This document shows, in pieces, positions 51,278 through 59,775 of a DNA stretch of 64,000 nucleotides. This stretch comes from Fusobacterium ulcerans ATCC 49185 (GTDB lineage Bacteria > Fusobacteriota > Fusobacteriia > Fusobacteriales > Fusobacteriaceae). Numbering within the stretch: position 1 is the stretch's first letter; every line of letters begins with the position of its first letter. The notes under the pieces were generated by a model, which worked only from the letters and a program-made list of their open reading frames with translations, had not been told where the DNA came from and made no database searches. The translations under genes and the position numbers were made by a program. The DNA lies in contig NZ_LR215979.1 of NCBI RefSeq assembly GCF_900683735.1, forward strand, positions 682,001 through 746,000, read 5' to 3'.

Positions 51278-52984
51278 ATGAGACAAGATAGAACAACATT
51301 ATATGCAAAGTCGGTAGTTAGTGGTAAAAAAATAGCTGGAAGAAAAGAGTTTTTAGCATGTAAAAGACATCTTGATGATTTAAAAAGAAAGAAATTTGAG
51401 TTCAAATTTGATGTTGAAGAGGCAGAATTTGCTATTGATTTTGCAAATACCCTTATTATGAAGAATGGAGAACCTTTAAAAACAAGAGGTTTTCAAGATT
51501 TTATTATTGGTTCTTTACATGGATGGAGAAGAAAAAGAACAAAAGAAAGACGTTTCAGGGAAGCATATATTCAAGTAGGTAGAAGAAATGGGAAATCTTT
51601 TTTATCTGGAGAACAGGCAACATTCTTTAGCAGCTATTTAGGAATGAAAGACAGGATATTTTGTGCAGCAACAAAGCAAGAACAGGCTAATATAGTGTGG
51701 GATGATATTCGTAATTTTATAGAATCTGATGTGGATTTGATTGAATTATATAAAGTAAAAGAACATGATAGAACCATAAAAAGTTTAATTACAGATACAG
51801 TTATTAAGTCTTTGGGTAGAGATACAAAATCAATGGATGGTTTTGGAAATATTCTAGCTATTTGTGATGAGCTGCATGCACATCCAAATAACCAAATGTA
51901 TAAGCTTTTATTAGATGGTCAAGCTGATGTAGATAATGCTTTAACTTTAGCAATTACAACAGCAGGCTTTAACTTAAACAGCTTTTGTTATGAACACTAT
52001 CAATTTTGTGAAAAAATATTAGAGGGACTTGTGGATAAGGAGTCTCTTTTTATTTTTATTTGCGAAATGGATAAAGATGATGATATTTGGGAACCTAAAA
52101 ATTGGTTAAAAGCAAATCCTTATTTCCTTTTCAATGAAGATGGGACAATAAATGAAAAGAAACTGGCTAGATATGCAGAGAAAGCAATTGATGCAAAAGA
52201 AAAAGGCGGAGAAGATCTTACCAATTTTTTAACAAAACAGTTGAATATGTGGGTTAGTGCAAAAGGTGGTCAATACATTGATTTAGCAAAGTTTAAAAGT
52301 TGTGAAAGTGAACTTACATTAAAAGACATGAAAGGAAGAAAAGCTTATTTAGGTTTTGACCTTTCCAAAGGTGGGGATTTAACTAGCATAGCTCTTATTT
52401 TCCCTATGGAAGAAGAGAAGGTTTATATCTATAGTCACTCTTTCATGCCTGAACTTAGATTGGCAGAACATGAAAAAACAGATGATGTACCTTATAGAAT
52501 TTGGGTAAGAGAAGGACTTTTAACACTTACTACTGGGGGCTTTGGAGTAAAGACAGACTATAAGTTTATTATTTCACATTTGAAAGAAATTATAGAAAAG
52601 TATGAAATTGAAATCCTAGAATGCGGTTATGATGCTCATAATGCAGGGTCTTTTTTAAGTGATTTAGAATTTTTAGATTGCGATTTAACAGAAGTGAAAC
52701 AATCAGCAAAATCTTTAAATGATGCAACAATTGATTTTGCTCTATCTGTAAAGGCAATACAAGTACTTTATGATAAGAGAAATAGTTTATTGAAATGGTC
52801 AATTGCAAATGCAACAACAACAAGTAATAGCTTTGGAGAAATTAAGATTGATAAACAAGCACAAAAAAATAGAATTGATCCTGTAGATGCAATTATTGAT
52901 GCATGGAAAATTATGTTGCTAAATAAAAAAGAAGATGTTGACATCAACGAATCTGTAAAGGATTGGTTGGAGTTGATGGGATAA
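51278..52984 (+). CDS. terL: Terminase large subunit
   Basis: A 568-residue packaging motor. The ATPase domain has Walker A QVGRRNGKSFLSGEQA (about 93) and Walker B ILAICDELHAHP (about 195). The nuclease domain has LGFDLSKGGDLTSIALIF (about 365) and the acidic end IDPVDAIIDAWKIML (about 535). Length and order are normal, so it appears intact. Confidence 0.95.
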   Translation: MRQDRTTLYAKSVVSGKKIAGRKEFLACKRHLDDLKRKKFEFKFDVEEAEFAIDFANTLIMKNGEPLKTRGFQDFIIGSLHGWRRKRTKERRFREAYIQVGRRNGKSFLSGEQATFFSSYLGMKDRIFCAATKQEQANIVWDDIRNFIESDVDLIELYKVKEHDRTIKSLITDTVIKSLGRDTKSMDGFGNILAICDELHAHPNNQMYKLLLDGQADVDNALTLAITTAGFNLNSFCYEHYQFCEKILEGLVDKESLFIFICEMDKDDDIWEPKNWLKANPYFLFNEDGTINEKKLARYAEKAIDAKEKGGEDLTNFLTKQLNMWVSAKGGQYIDLAKFKSCESELTLKDMKGRKAYLGFDLSKGGDLTSIALIFPMEEEKVYIYSHSFMPELRLAEHEKTDDVPYRIWVREGLLTLTTGGFGVKTDYKFIISHLKEIIEKYEIEILECGYDAHNAGSFLSDLEFLDCDLTEVKQSAKSLNDATIDFALSVKAIQVLYDKRNSLLKWSIANATTTSNSFGEIKIDKQAQKNRIDPVDAIIDAWKIMLLNKKEDVDINESVKDWLELMG

Positions 52985-53006
52985 GAAATTATAAAGGGGG
53001 TGAAAT

Positions 53007-54227
53007 ATGGGAATTATAAAAAGATTTTTCAATAAAGATGCAACAAAAACAGAAAGTACAAGAATAACAGGAATGAATTTTGGAGAATTTTTTGGCTTGA
53101 AAACAGGAACAGATTTATCAGAAGTTACTTATTTCACCTGCTTAAAAGTACTCTCAGAGAGCCTTGGAAAGTTATCACTGCATTTAAAAGATAGTGATAA
53201 TAATAGGATTACTAATCATGATGCATTACAGCGATTAAAAAATGGAGTAAATCCTTTTATGACATCAAGCACATTTAAAACTTTATTAGAATATTGGAGA
53301 AATCATTATGGAAATGCTTATGCATATCTTAGTTATGACCTTAATGGGAATTTAATTGGAATATATCCATTGGATCCGCAATATGTAAGAATTTGGATAG
53401 ATAATACAGGACTTTTTAATGGCACAGAAACACTTTGGTATGAATATAATAAAGAGGGAAAGTCATATTTTTTTAGTAAAGATGAGATTTTACACTTGAA
53501 AGGAGGACTAAGTAAAGATGGAATAGTAGGTATGTCAGTGCGTGAAACACTTGCTACAACACTTCGAGGGGTAAAAGCTAGCCAACAGTACCTCAATAAT
53601 CTCTATGATAGAGGATTGACTGCTAAAGCAATTTTAAGATATACAGGAGATTTGAATAAAGATTTGCAAAAAAAACTATTGGAAAAAATTGAAGATTTTA
53701 TCAATTCAAAAACCAATCCTACTGGAGTTATGCCATTACCTCCTGGAATGGATGTTGTTCCTTTGGATCTTAAACTAACAGATAGCCAATTCTTTGAATT
53801 AAAAAAATTCACAGCATTACAGGTTGCAGCAGCCTATGGAGTAAAGCCTAACCATTTAAATAATTATGATAAGTCAAGTTATGCAAATTCAGAAATGCAA
53901 AACTTGACTTTTTATATTGATACACTTTTATATATTCTGACTTTGTATGAAGAAGAATTCAATTTGAAATTACTGACAGAAAAAGAAAGAGCACAAGGGA
54001 TACATTTTGAATTCAATGTTGCAAGTATTTTAAGAGGAGATTTAAAGACACAGGCAGAATGTTTAAATAAATATGTTTCTGGAGGAATTTACACAATAAA
54101 TGAGGCAAGAAAACGTGCAGGAATGCCTGAAGTTGAAGGAGGAGATGTGATTATATTAAATGGAAGCTATGTACCATTAGAGCAAATAGGAGCAGCATAT
54201 CGAAAGTGGGGTGAAGAAAGTGAATAA
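53007..54227 (+). CDS. Portal protein, HK97 family
   Basis: A 406-residue portal. TYFTCLKVLSESLGKLSLHL (about 35), EYWRNHYGNAYAYL (about 95) and ILHLKGGLSKDGIVGMSV (about 155) are typical. It forms the dodecameric DNA entry ring of the head. It overlaps the protease gene at its end. Confidence 0.94.
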   Translation: MGIIKRFFNKDATKTESTRITGMNFGEFFGLKTGTDLSEVTYFTCLKVLSESLGKLSLHLKDSDNNRITNHDALQRLKNGVNPFMTSSTFKTLLEYWRNHYGNAYAYLSYDLNGNLIGIYPLDPQYVRIWIDNTGLFNGTETLWYEYNKEGKSYFFSKDEILHLKGGLSKDGIVGMSVRETLATTLRGVKASQQYLNNLYDRGLTAKAILRYTGDLNKDLQKKLLEKIEDFINSKTNPTGVMPLPPGMDVVPLDLKLTDSQFFELKKFTALQVAAAYGVKPNHLNNYDKSSYANSEMQNLTFYIDTLLYILTLYEEEFNLKLLTEKERAQGIHFEFNVASILRGDLKTQAECLNKYVSGGIYTINEARKRAGMPEVEGGDVIILNGSYVPLEQIGAAYRKWGEESE

Positions 54228-54963
54228 AAAGTGGTTAGAAATTAGAAATCAAGCAGAAATTACAGAAATTTTTATCAATGGAGATATAGAAAATGATGCT
54301 CATAATGATGGTATCATGGAGCAATGGTTTGGCTTGAAAGATACAAATACATATCCATTAGAAGTAAAAAAAGCTTTAGATGAGGCAGATAATAAAGAAG
54401 TCCATGTTCATATCAATAGTTATGGCGGAGAAGTTTTTGCAGGAGTAGCCATTTGCAATATGTTAAAAAATTATAAAGGAAAAACAGTTGCTTACGTTGA
54501 TGGATTAGCTGCAAGTGCTGCATCAATCATTGCTTTTGGTTGTGATGAAGTTATTATTCCAAATAATGCATACCTTATGATACACAGAGTAAGTTGTGGA
54601 GTTTTTGGAAATGCTGATGATTTGAGAACTCAAATTGAAGTTTTAGAAAAACTAGAAGATGGAATTGCAAATACTTATGAAGAAAAAGCAGTTGAAGGAG
54701 TAACCAAAGAGGAAATTTTAAATTTAATGAAAGAAGAAACATGGTTCACAGGTAAAGATGCAGTAAAATATTTCAATATAACTTTAGAGCAAGGAAGTAA
54801 CTTTGTAAATTATGTTGGGACAAATCAGAAATTTAAGAATATTCCAAAAGAAATTATAAATAAAACAGATCATAAAAATGATGAATTAAAAGCAAAAGAA
54901 GTGGCAAGACTGGAAAATTTAAGTAAAGAAATTGATATTACATTAGCCTTAGGAGGGATTTAA
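54220..54963 (+). CDS. Head maturation protease, ClpP-related
   Basis: About 247 residues. The ClpP-like fold shows VHVHINSYGGEVFAGVAICNML (about 60), the nucleophile Ser in DGLAASAASIIAFGCD (about 95) and the His in YLMIHRVSCGVFGNADDL (about 118). It processes the capsid during maturation. The GTG 5 bases after GGGGTGA is preferred; another GTG three codons earlier is possible. Overlaps the portal stop. Confidence 0.92.
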   Translation: MNKKWLEIRNQAEITEIFINGDIENDAHNDGIMEQWFGLKDTNTYPLEVKKALDEADNKEVHVHINSYGGEVFAGVAICNMLKNYKGKTVAYVDGLAASAASIIAFGCDEVIIPNNAYLMIHRVSCGVFGNADDLRTQIEVLEKLEDGIANTYEEKAVEGVTKEEILNLMKEETWFTGKDAVKYFNITLEQGSNFVNYVGTNQKFKNIPKEIINKTDHKNDELKAKEVARLENLSKEIDITLALGGI

Positions 54964-54965
54964 TT

Positions 54966-56099
54966 ATGAAAAAATCGGTAGAATTAAGAAAAGATGCAGA
55001 AGCAATGAGAAACAAAATCAAAAATTTAAAAGCAGAAAACAAAGTTGAAGAAGCACATGGAATGTTGCAAAGTTTAAAAGATATCGAAAACAAAATCAGA
55101 GAAGCAGAGTTGGAAGAAAGTTTAAATGCAGGAGGAGATAAGCAACAAGTGACAAATAAAAAAGAAATGAACTTAAATAGAATTTATAACAGAGTATTAC
55201 TTGGAAAGTCAGTTTCAGAAGAAGAAATGGCTTTTTTAAATGCTGCAGGAACACCAGGACAAGTAGAAGCTACTGATGGAAAGGGAGGATACTTAGTTCC
55301 TACTGAGCAATTTACACAAATTAAAGAATTAAGAAGAACTTTAGTTTCTTTAAAAACTTTATGTAACATTGTTCCAGTTACTTCTTTTAAAGGTACAATG
55401 CCTATTGAAAAAGATGGAACAGGAGAATTAATTGCATTTGAGGAATTAAATGAAATAGATCAATCAGATGTGGATTTTGCACAAGTTGCATACAATACAG
55501 CAGACTATGGGGATATTATTCCTATATCCAATACTTTATTAGCAGATGAAAAAGCTAATCTAATATCATACATAGGAAAGAGATTTAATAAAAAAGCTGT
55601 TAACACTGAGAATAAAAAGATTATTGATTTATTAAATACTCTAACTGCTACAGCAGTTCCTAACTATAAAGGAATTATTACAGCTTTAAATAAAGATTTA
55701 GATCCTGCAATTTCTCAAAATGCAGTCATAATTACAAATCAAACCTATTTTGATATTCTGGACCAAATGGAAGATAAACAAGGAAGACCACTTTTAACAG
55801 TTAGTTTACAAGATGAAACTAAAAAACTGTTAAAAGGAAGACAAATAATAGTACTTTCTGATGTACTGTTACCAATGAAAGCAACAAAAGCTCCTGTATT
55901 TGTTGGAGATATGACGGAATTTGCAACATTCTTTGACAGAGAAGGGTTAGAGCTTGCAATATCTAGTGAGGCAGGATTCACTAAAAATGCTACTTATATC
56001 AGGGCTATTGAAAGATTTGATGTTAAAAAGGTAGATGGAAAAGCAATGGTATATTTGGAAGTGGAAACAGCAGCTGAGGAGGGTAGCTTATGCTTTTAG
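54966..56099 (+). CDS. Major capsid protein, HK97 family
   Basis: A 377-residue capsid precursor. The N-terminal coiled coil (residues 1-70, MRNKIKNLKAENKVEEAHGMLQSLKD) acts as scaffold; the mature capsid part starts near GGKGGYLVPTEQFTQIKELRRTLVSLK. The HK97-fold core follows with ILDQMEDKQGRPLLTVSL and FEREGLELAISSEAGF-type sequences. The upstream protease is expected to remove the N-terminal part. Confidence 0.94.
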   Translation: MKKSVELRKDAEAMRNKIKNLKAENKVEEAHGMLQSLKDIENKIREAELEESLNAGGDKQQVTNKKEMNLNRIYNRVLLGKSVSEEEMAFLNAAGTPGQVEATDGKGGYLVPTEQFTQIKELRRTLVSLKTLCNIVPVTSFKGTMPIEKDGTGELIAFEELNEIDQSDVDFAQVAYNTADYGDIIPISNTLLADEKANLISYIGKRFNKKAVNTENKKIIDLLNTLTATAVPNYKGIITALNKDLDPAISQNAVIITNQTYFDILDQMEDKQGRPLLTVSLQDETKKLLKGRQIIVLSDVLLPMKATKAPVFVGDMTEFATFFDREGLELAISSEAGFTKNATYIRAIERFDVKKVDGKAMVYLEVETAAEEGSLCF

Positions 56100-56368
56100 A
56101 AATAGAAGATGTAAAGGACTATCTCAGGATTGATTATGATGAAGATGATAATTTGCTGCAATCTTTAATGGTTGCAGCAGAAAATTATTTAAATGATGCT
56201 ATATGTAACCTGAAAGAACATTTGGAAAAAGAAGAATTTAAAGAAAGAGCTAAAATTTTAATGTATGTAATTATCCAGGATTGGTATGATAATCGCGAAG
56301 CAGGGGAAAGCAAGGACTTTAATTATACAATAAGAAGTATGATGACACAATTGCAAGCAGGTGGCTAA
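56090..56368 (+). CDS. Head-tail connector protein (gp6-like)
   Basis: A 92-residue protein: LEIEDVKDYLRIDYDEDDNLLQSLMVAAENYLNDAI is the gp6/YqbG-type head-tail connector motif. It overlaps the capsid end by 10 bases. Forms the connector ring below the portal. Confidence 0.9.
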   Translation: MLLEIEDVKDYLRIDYDEDDNLLQSLMVAAENYLNDAICNLKEHLEKEEFKERAKILMYVIIQDWYDNREAGESKDFNYTIRSMMTQLQAGG

Positions 56369-56704
56369 ATGAATAATATAACAAAGCGATTAAGGCATTC
56401 TGTAGAAGTATGGCATATGATAGATGGTAAAAATGAACTTGGAGAGAATGAAAAAATACCAGAAAAATTTAAAAATGCTTTTAGTGAAATTGTTCCTCAA
56501 AACTCTAGTGTGAAACAGGGACAGGCAGAAACGGAGAGTAACGAACATCAATTTAAATTCACATTTAGAAGAAAATCAGTTCAAGGAATTCAAAAGGACT
56601 GGTTTTTTATATTTGAGAAAGAAAAATATGAAGTTGTCTATTTCAACAGAGACTTTAAAGATAATCAATTCATTGAGGTATTCTGTAAAAGAATAGAGGA
56701 GTAA
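56369..56704 (+). CDS. Head closure protein (SPP1 gp16/HK97 gp7-like)
   Basis: A 111-residue head-tail adaptor: MNNITKRLRHSVEVWHMIDGKNELGENEKIPEKFKNAFSEIVPQ is typical of phage head closure proteins. Its start adjoins the connector stop. It plugs the portal after packaging. Confidence 0.88.
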   Translation: MNNITKRLRHSVEVWHMIDGKNELGENEKIPEKFKNAFSEIVPQNSSVKQGQAETESNEHQFKFTFRRKSVQGIQKDWFFIFEKEKYEVVYFNRDFKDNQFIEVFCKRIEE

Positions 56705-56709
56705 AAACT

Positions 56710-57129
56710 ATGGATGGATTTAGCTCAAGAGATTTAGAAAATTTGGAGAGAGAAGTTTTAAGACTTGCAAAAAAGTATCCAAAAGAAACAAAGAAATTTT
56801 TACAAAATCAGGGAAATAAGCTAAAAGCAAGAGTAAAAAAGAAAGCAAAATCCAAATTAAAAGAAAAAAGTGGAAACTATCTGAAAGGGTTTAAACGTGG
56901 GAAAGTTTATAAATACAATCAAGAAGAGGATACAGTGAGAGTTTATAATAATATGCTACATGCTCACTTAATTGAATATGGGCATACAATTAAAGACAAG
57001 ACAGGGAAAGAACATGGGTTTTAAAAAGGATATAGGATTTTAGAAGAAGCAAGAGCAGAATTTCAAAATGAATTTGTAAAGAATGCAGATGGATTGATGG
57101 ATGAAATTATCAAAAATGGAGGTTTCTAA
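56710..57129 (+). pseudogene. HK97 gp10-like tail completion gene with in-frame TAA
   Basis: The first 104 codons encode a gp10-family protein (KARVKKKAKSKLKEKSGNYLKGFKRGKV, then MLHAHLIEYGHTIKDKTGKEHGF). A TAA at 57022-57024 interrupts it, but the same frame stays open beyond, giving KGYRILEEARAEFQNEFVKNADG... up to a TAA that overlaps the next ATG (TAATG). The continuation matches the expected gp10 C-terminus, so the internal ochre codon is a nonsense mutation (or a readthrough site). Undisturbed length would be 139 residues. Confidence 0.85.
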
Positions 57130-57563
57130 TGGTTAAATTGAGTGAAATTTTAAAAGCAGTAAATGATAAACTTGCAGAAACCTTTCCTAAAGTTGAAATA
57201 GATAGTAAAGATATAACAGAAAAGTTTAATCGGCCTAGCTTTCGTACAGAGCTAGAAGGGTTAAGAACAAGTGCTTTTATGACAACTTATAAAGAACGAA
57301 ATTTAACAATCAGAATTTACTATTTCCCTAAAAATATTGGAAAATCAAGAATAGAAAGACTAAAAATGATAGATGATTTAGAAGAAGCTTTTCTTGGAAC
57401 TCTTTGGATAAATGAAAGTTTTGCTATTCCTGCAGAAAAGATTGAATTTGAGGAAACAGATGGGGTATTAATAGCAAGCATTGACAGTTATACAATGGAA
57501 GAGATTGAAAATGATATTACTGGAGATATGATGGAGGAACTAGAATTTAATTATAAAAGTTAG
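57129..57563 (+). CDS. Tail completion/terminator-like protein
   Basis: A 144-residue protein starting MVKLSEILKAVNDKLAETFPKVEIDSKDITEKFNRPSFRTEL, typical of the phage protein (YqbJ/gpU-like) before the tail sheath gene. Its start overlaps the stop of the disrupted gp10-like gene in a TAATG. It closes the tail at the head-proximal end. Confidence 0.8.
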   Translation: MVKLSEILKAVNDKLAETFPKVEIDSKDITEKFNRPSFRTELEGLRTSAFMTTYKERNLTIRIYYFPKNIGKSRIERLKMIDDLEEAFLGTLWINESFAIPAEKIEFEETDGVLIASIDSYTMEEIENDITGDMMEELEFNYKS

Positions 57564-57572
57564 GAGGAAAAA

Positions 57573-58637
57573 ATGGGTAGACCAACTATTGATATTATTT
57601 TTAAACAGAAAGCAATTACTGCAGTAAAAAGAAGTCAATTAGGAATTGTGGGATTGATTATAAAAGATCCAACAAAAGATTGGACAAGAAAAGAATATAA
57701 AATTATAACAGATATTAAAGATGAAGATTATACAGAGGATTTTTTGCAATTGGTAAAAGACTGTTTTCAATTCACTCCAGCTAAAGTGGTTGTATTTAAT
57801 ATAAAAGATGGAACTTTAGCAAATATACTGAAATTGGTAGCTCAAGAGAGAATTAATTGGTTAGGATTAGGGTATGATGGAGCAGAAGCTGATACGGCAA
57901 CACTTGTTTCTTGGATAAAATCAATGAGAAAAGCAGGAAAAACTTATAAAGCAGTAGTTCATAAAGCTGTAAAGCCAGATAACAAAGGGATAGTTAATTT
58001 AATGAATGAAAAAGTTACATTTGTTGATAGTCGTGGAGAAGTAGAAGGGTGGCAGTATATCCCATCTATTTTAGGAATGTTGGCAGGGCTTCCAATGACA
58101 AGATCTGCAACAAGTTTTTTATGTAGTAATTTACAAGAAGTATCAATAATTGATGATATTGATGAGGTTATTGACAAAGGAGGATTTTGCCTACATAAAG
58201 ATGAGGGAGATATAAGGGTTGCAAGAGCTTGTACATCACTACAGGAAATCACACAGAATGAAACTGAAGACATGAAAGATATTATCATTATCGAGTCTAT
58301 GGACCTAATGAGGGATGATATTTACTCTACATTTAAAGGATGGATAGGAAAGTATAAAAATAAATATGATAATCAGGTTTTATTCTTTTCTGCAATTAAT
58401 GCATATTTTAAAGAATTGGCTCGAGAAGATATCCTGGATAAAGAGTATAACAATTATTCAGAGGTTGATGTTGAAGCTCAAAGGTTAGCATGGTTAGCAG
58501 TTGGAAAAACAGAAGTTGAAGATATGGAAGATGAAGAAATTAAAAAACTGACATTTAAGAAAAAAGTATTTATGATGGCACAAATCAAAATATTGAATGC
58601 AGTAGAAGACTTTATATTTACCATTGATATGTTTTAG
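57573..58637 (+). CDS. Contractile tail sheath protein
   Basis: A 354-residue sheath protein of the Clostridium/PBSX (XkdK) type: it starts MGRPTIDIIFKQKAITAVKRSQLGIVGLII and has the conserved VTFVDSRGEVEGWQYIPSILGMLAGLPMTRSATSF near residue 145-185. Its presence shows a contractile (myovirus-type) tail. Length is normal. Confidence 0.93.
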   Translation: MGRPTIDIIFKQKAITAVKRSQLGIVGLIIKDPTKDWTRKEYKIITDIKDEDYTEDFLQLVKDCFQFTPAKVVVFNIKDGTLANILKLVAQERINWLGLGYDGAEADTATLVSWIKSMRKAGKTYKAVVHKAVKPDNKGIVNLMNEKVTFVDSRGEVEGWQYIPSILGMLAGLPMTRSATSFLCSNLQEVSIIDDIDEVIDKGGFCLHKDEGDIRVARACTSLQEITQNETEDMKDIIIIESMDLMRDDIYSTFKGWIGKYKNKYDNQVLFFSAINAYFKELAREDILDKEYNNYSEVDVEAQRLAWLAVGKTEVEDMEDEEIKKLTFKKKVFMMAQIKILNAVEDFIFTIDMF

Positions 58638-58649
58638 GAGGGGAGATAA

Positions 58650-59084
58650 ATGGCAAAAAAAATGGATAAAAATAAAATATTGCGTGGTTCTTTTGGGGCT
58701 GTCTGGCTAAACAATGATGAACTAGGAGCAGCAAAGTCTTTTGAGGCTAAGATAAACTTAGAATATGAAGATATTGACATTGTGGGAGATTTAGGAAAGC
58801 ATAAAAGATATATGGGCTTTACAGGTGAAGGAACTATGACATTACATAAAATAGATTCTTCTATTGCTGAGCTATTACATGAAGGAATTCAAACTGGAGA
58901 TCTTCCTGATATAAAGTTAGTTGGAAAATTAGAAGATCCAACAGCATATGGGGCAGAACGTGTAGAATTTACTGGAGTAACAATAAATGAACTAATGGCT
59001 TTAAAATGGGCAAATAAGGAAATCAGAGAAGAAGAAGTTCCATTTTCTTTTTCAGGATATAGATTCATTGATATGATTAAATAA
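58650..59084 (+). CDS. Tail tube protein (XkdM-like)
   Basis: A 144-residue tube protein: KILRGSFGAVWLNNDELGAAKSFEAKINLEYEDIDIVGDLGKHKRYMGFTGEGTMTLHKI is diagnostic for XkdM. It forms the inner tube inside the sheath. GGAGGGGAG box 8 bases before the start. Confidence 0.93.
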   Translation: MAKKMDKNKILRGSFGAVWLNNDELGAAKSFEAKINLEYEDIDIVGDLGKHKRYMGFTGEGTMTLHKIDSSIAELLHEGIQTGDLPDIKLVGKLEDPTAYGAERVEFTGVTINELMALKWANKEIREEEVPFSFSGYRFIDMIK

Positions 59085-59102
59085 TTTAGGAGGGAACATA
59101 AA

Positions 59103-59671
59103 ATGGCTAAAAATATAACTTTGGAAACATTACTTGCAAGAAAGCAGCAATCAGAAAATGATAAAATGAAAGTATTTCTTTTTAATTCAGAAGTTCTGGG
59201 GGGAAATATTGAAATTATAAAACAAAAAGCAAGAGATATTATGAAAATTATGGACAGTTCAGATGAGAGAGGGATGGAGGCTTCAAATGAAATGAATTGT
59301 AAGATAATTTTAAAACATTGTCCAATCTTTAGAGAAAAAGAATTATAAACAGCTTATGGAGTAGCAGAACCTCACGAATTAGTGATTAAAGTTTTTGATG
59401 AAAATTTGGGAGAGATTGGAAAACTAGCAGAGAAAATACTGGGGATTTATGGGTTAGCAGATGAAAAGAAAAAATCAAATTTAATTGAAGAAGAGGTTGA
59501 AGAAATAAAAAACTAATATTGGGGGATGCTGAAATGGCATTCCTCTCTTTTTATACATTGAAAGGATTTAAAATAGATTACTTATTAAATTTAAATATAA
59601 CTGAAAAGATGTTTATGTTTGCAACAATGGAGCTGGAGATTGAAAGAATGAATAAAGAAGTAAAATTATAG
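59103..59671 (+). pseudogene. Tail assembly chaperone gene (XkdN-like) with in-frame TAA and -1 frameshift extension
   Basis: The frame starts MAKNITLETLLARKQQ and is stopped by TAA at 59346-59348 after 81 codons (end FREKEL). It continues in the same frame as TAYGVAEPHELVIKVFDENLGEIGKLAEKILGIYGL... to a TAA at 59514-59516, giving the normal 137-residue XkdN length if the internal codon were sense (Gln expected). At the end lies a -1 slippery site; the shifted frame encodes a further 54 codons to TAG at 59669. The long form is the usual G-T type chaperone. The internal ochre codon should block both forms unless read through. Confidence 0.8.
59507..59545 (+). promoter_or_regulatory. Programmed -1 ribosomal frameshift signal
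   Basis: Slippery heptamer A AAA AAC (59507-59513) sits directly before the zero-frame TAA. A 7-base spacer is followed by a hairpin with nine pairs (GGGGGATGC at 59521-59529 and GCATTCCTC at 59537-59545, two G-U) and a 7-base loop. The -1 frame stays open to 59671 and encodes LILGDAEMAFLSFYTLKGFKIDYLL..., a typical T-domain of tail chaperones. Confidence 0.85.
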
Positions 59672-59775
59672 CTTTGTAAAATTGATTTTAAAGCCTTTCA
59701 AAACTTGGGTGAAAGTATTGTGAAAGGCTTCCAAATGAGTTTTATAAACAAATAGCAAAATTTAGGGGGTGAAAA

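Noticed and set aside
56710-59671. Stop-codon reassignment (TAA read as glutamine) in the phage late genes
   Set aside because: Terminase, portal, protease and connector genes use TAA as a true stop in the same operon, and no suppressor tRNA is seen.
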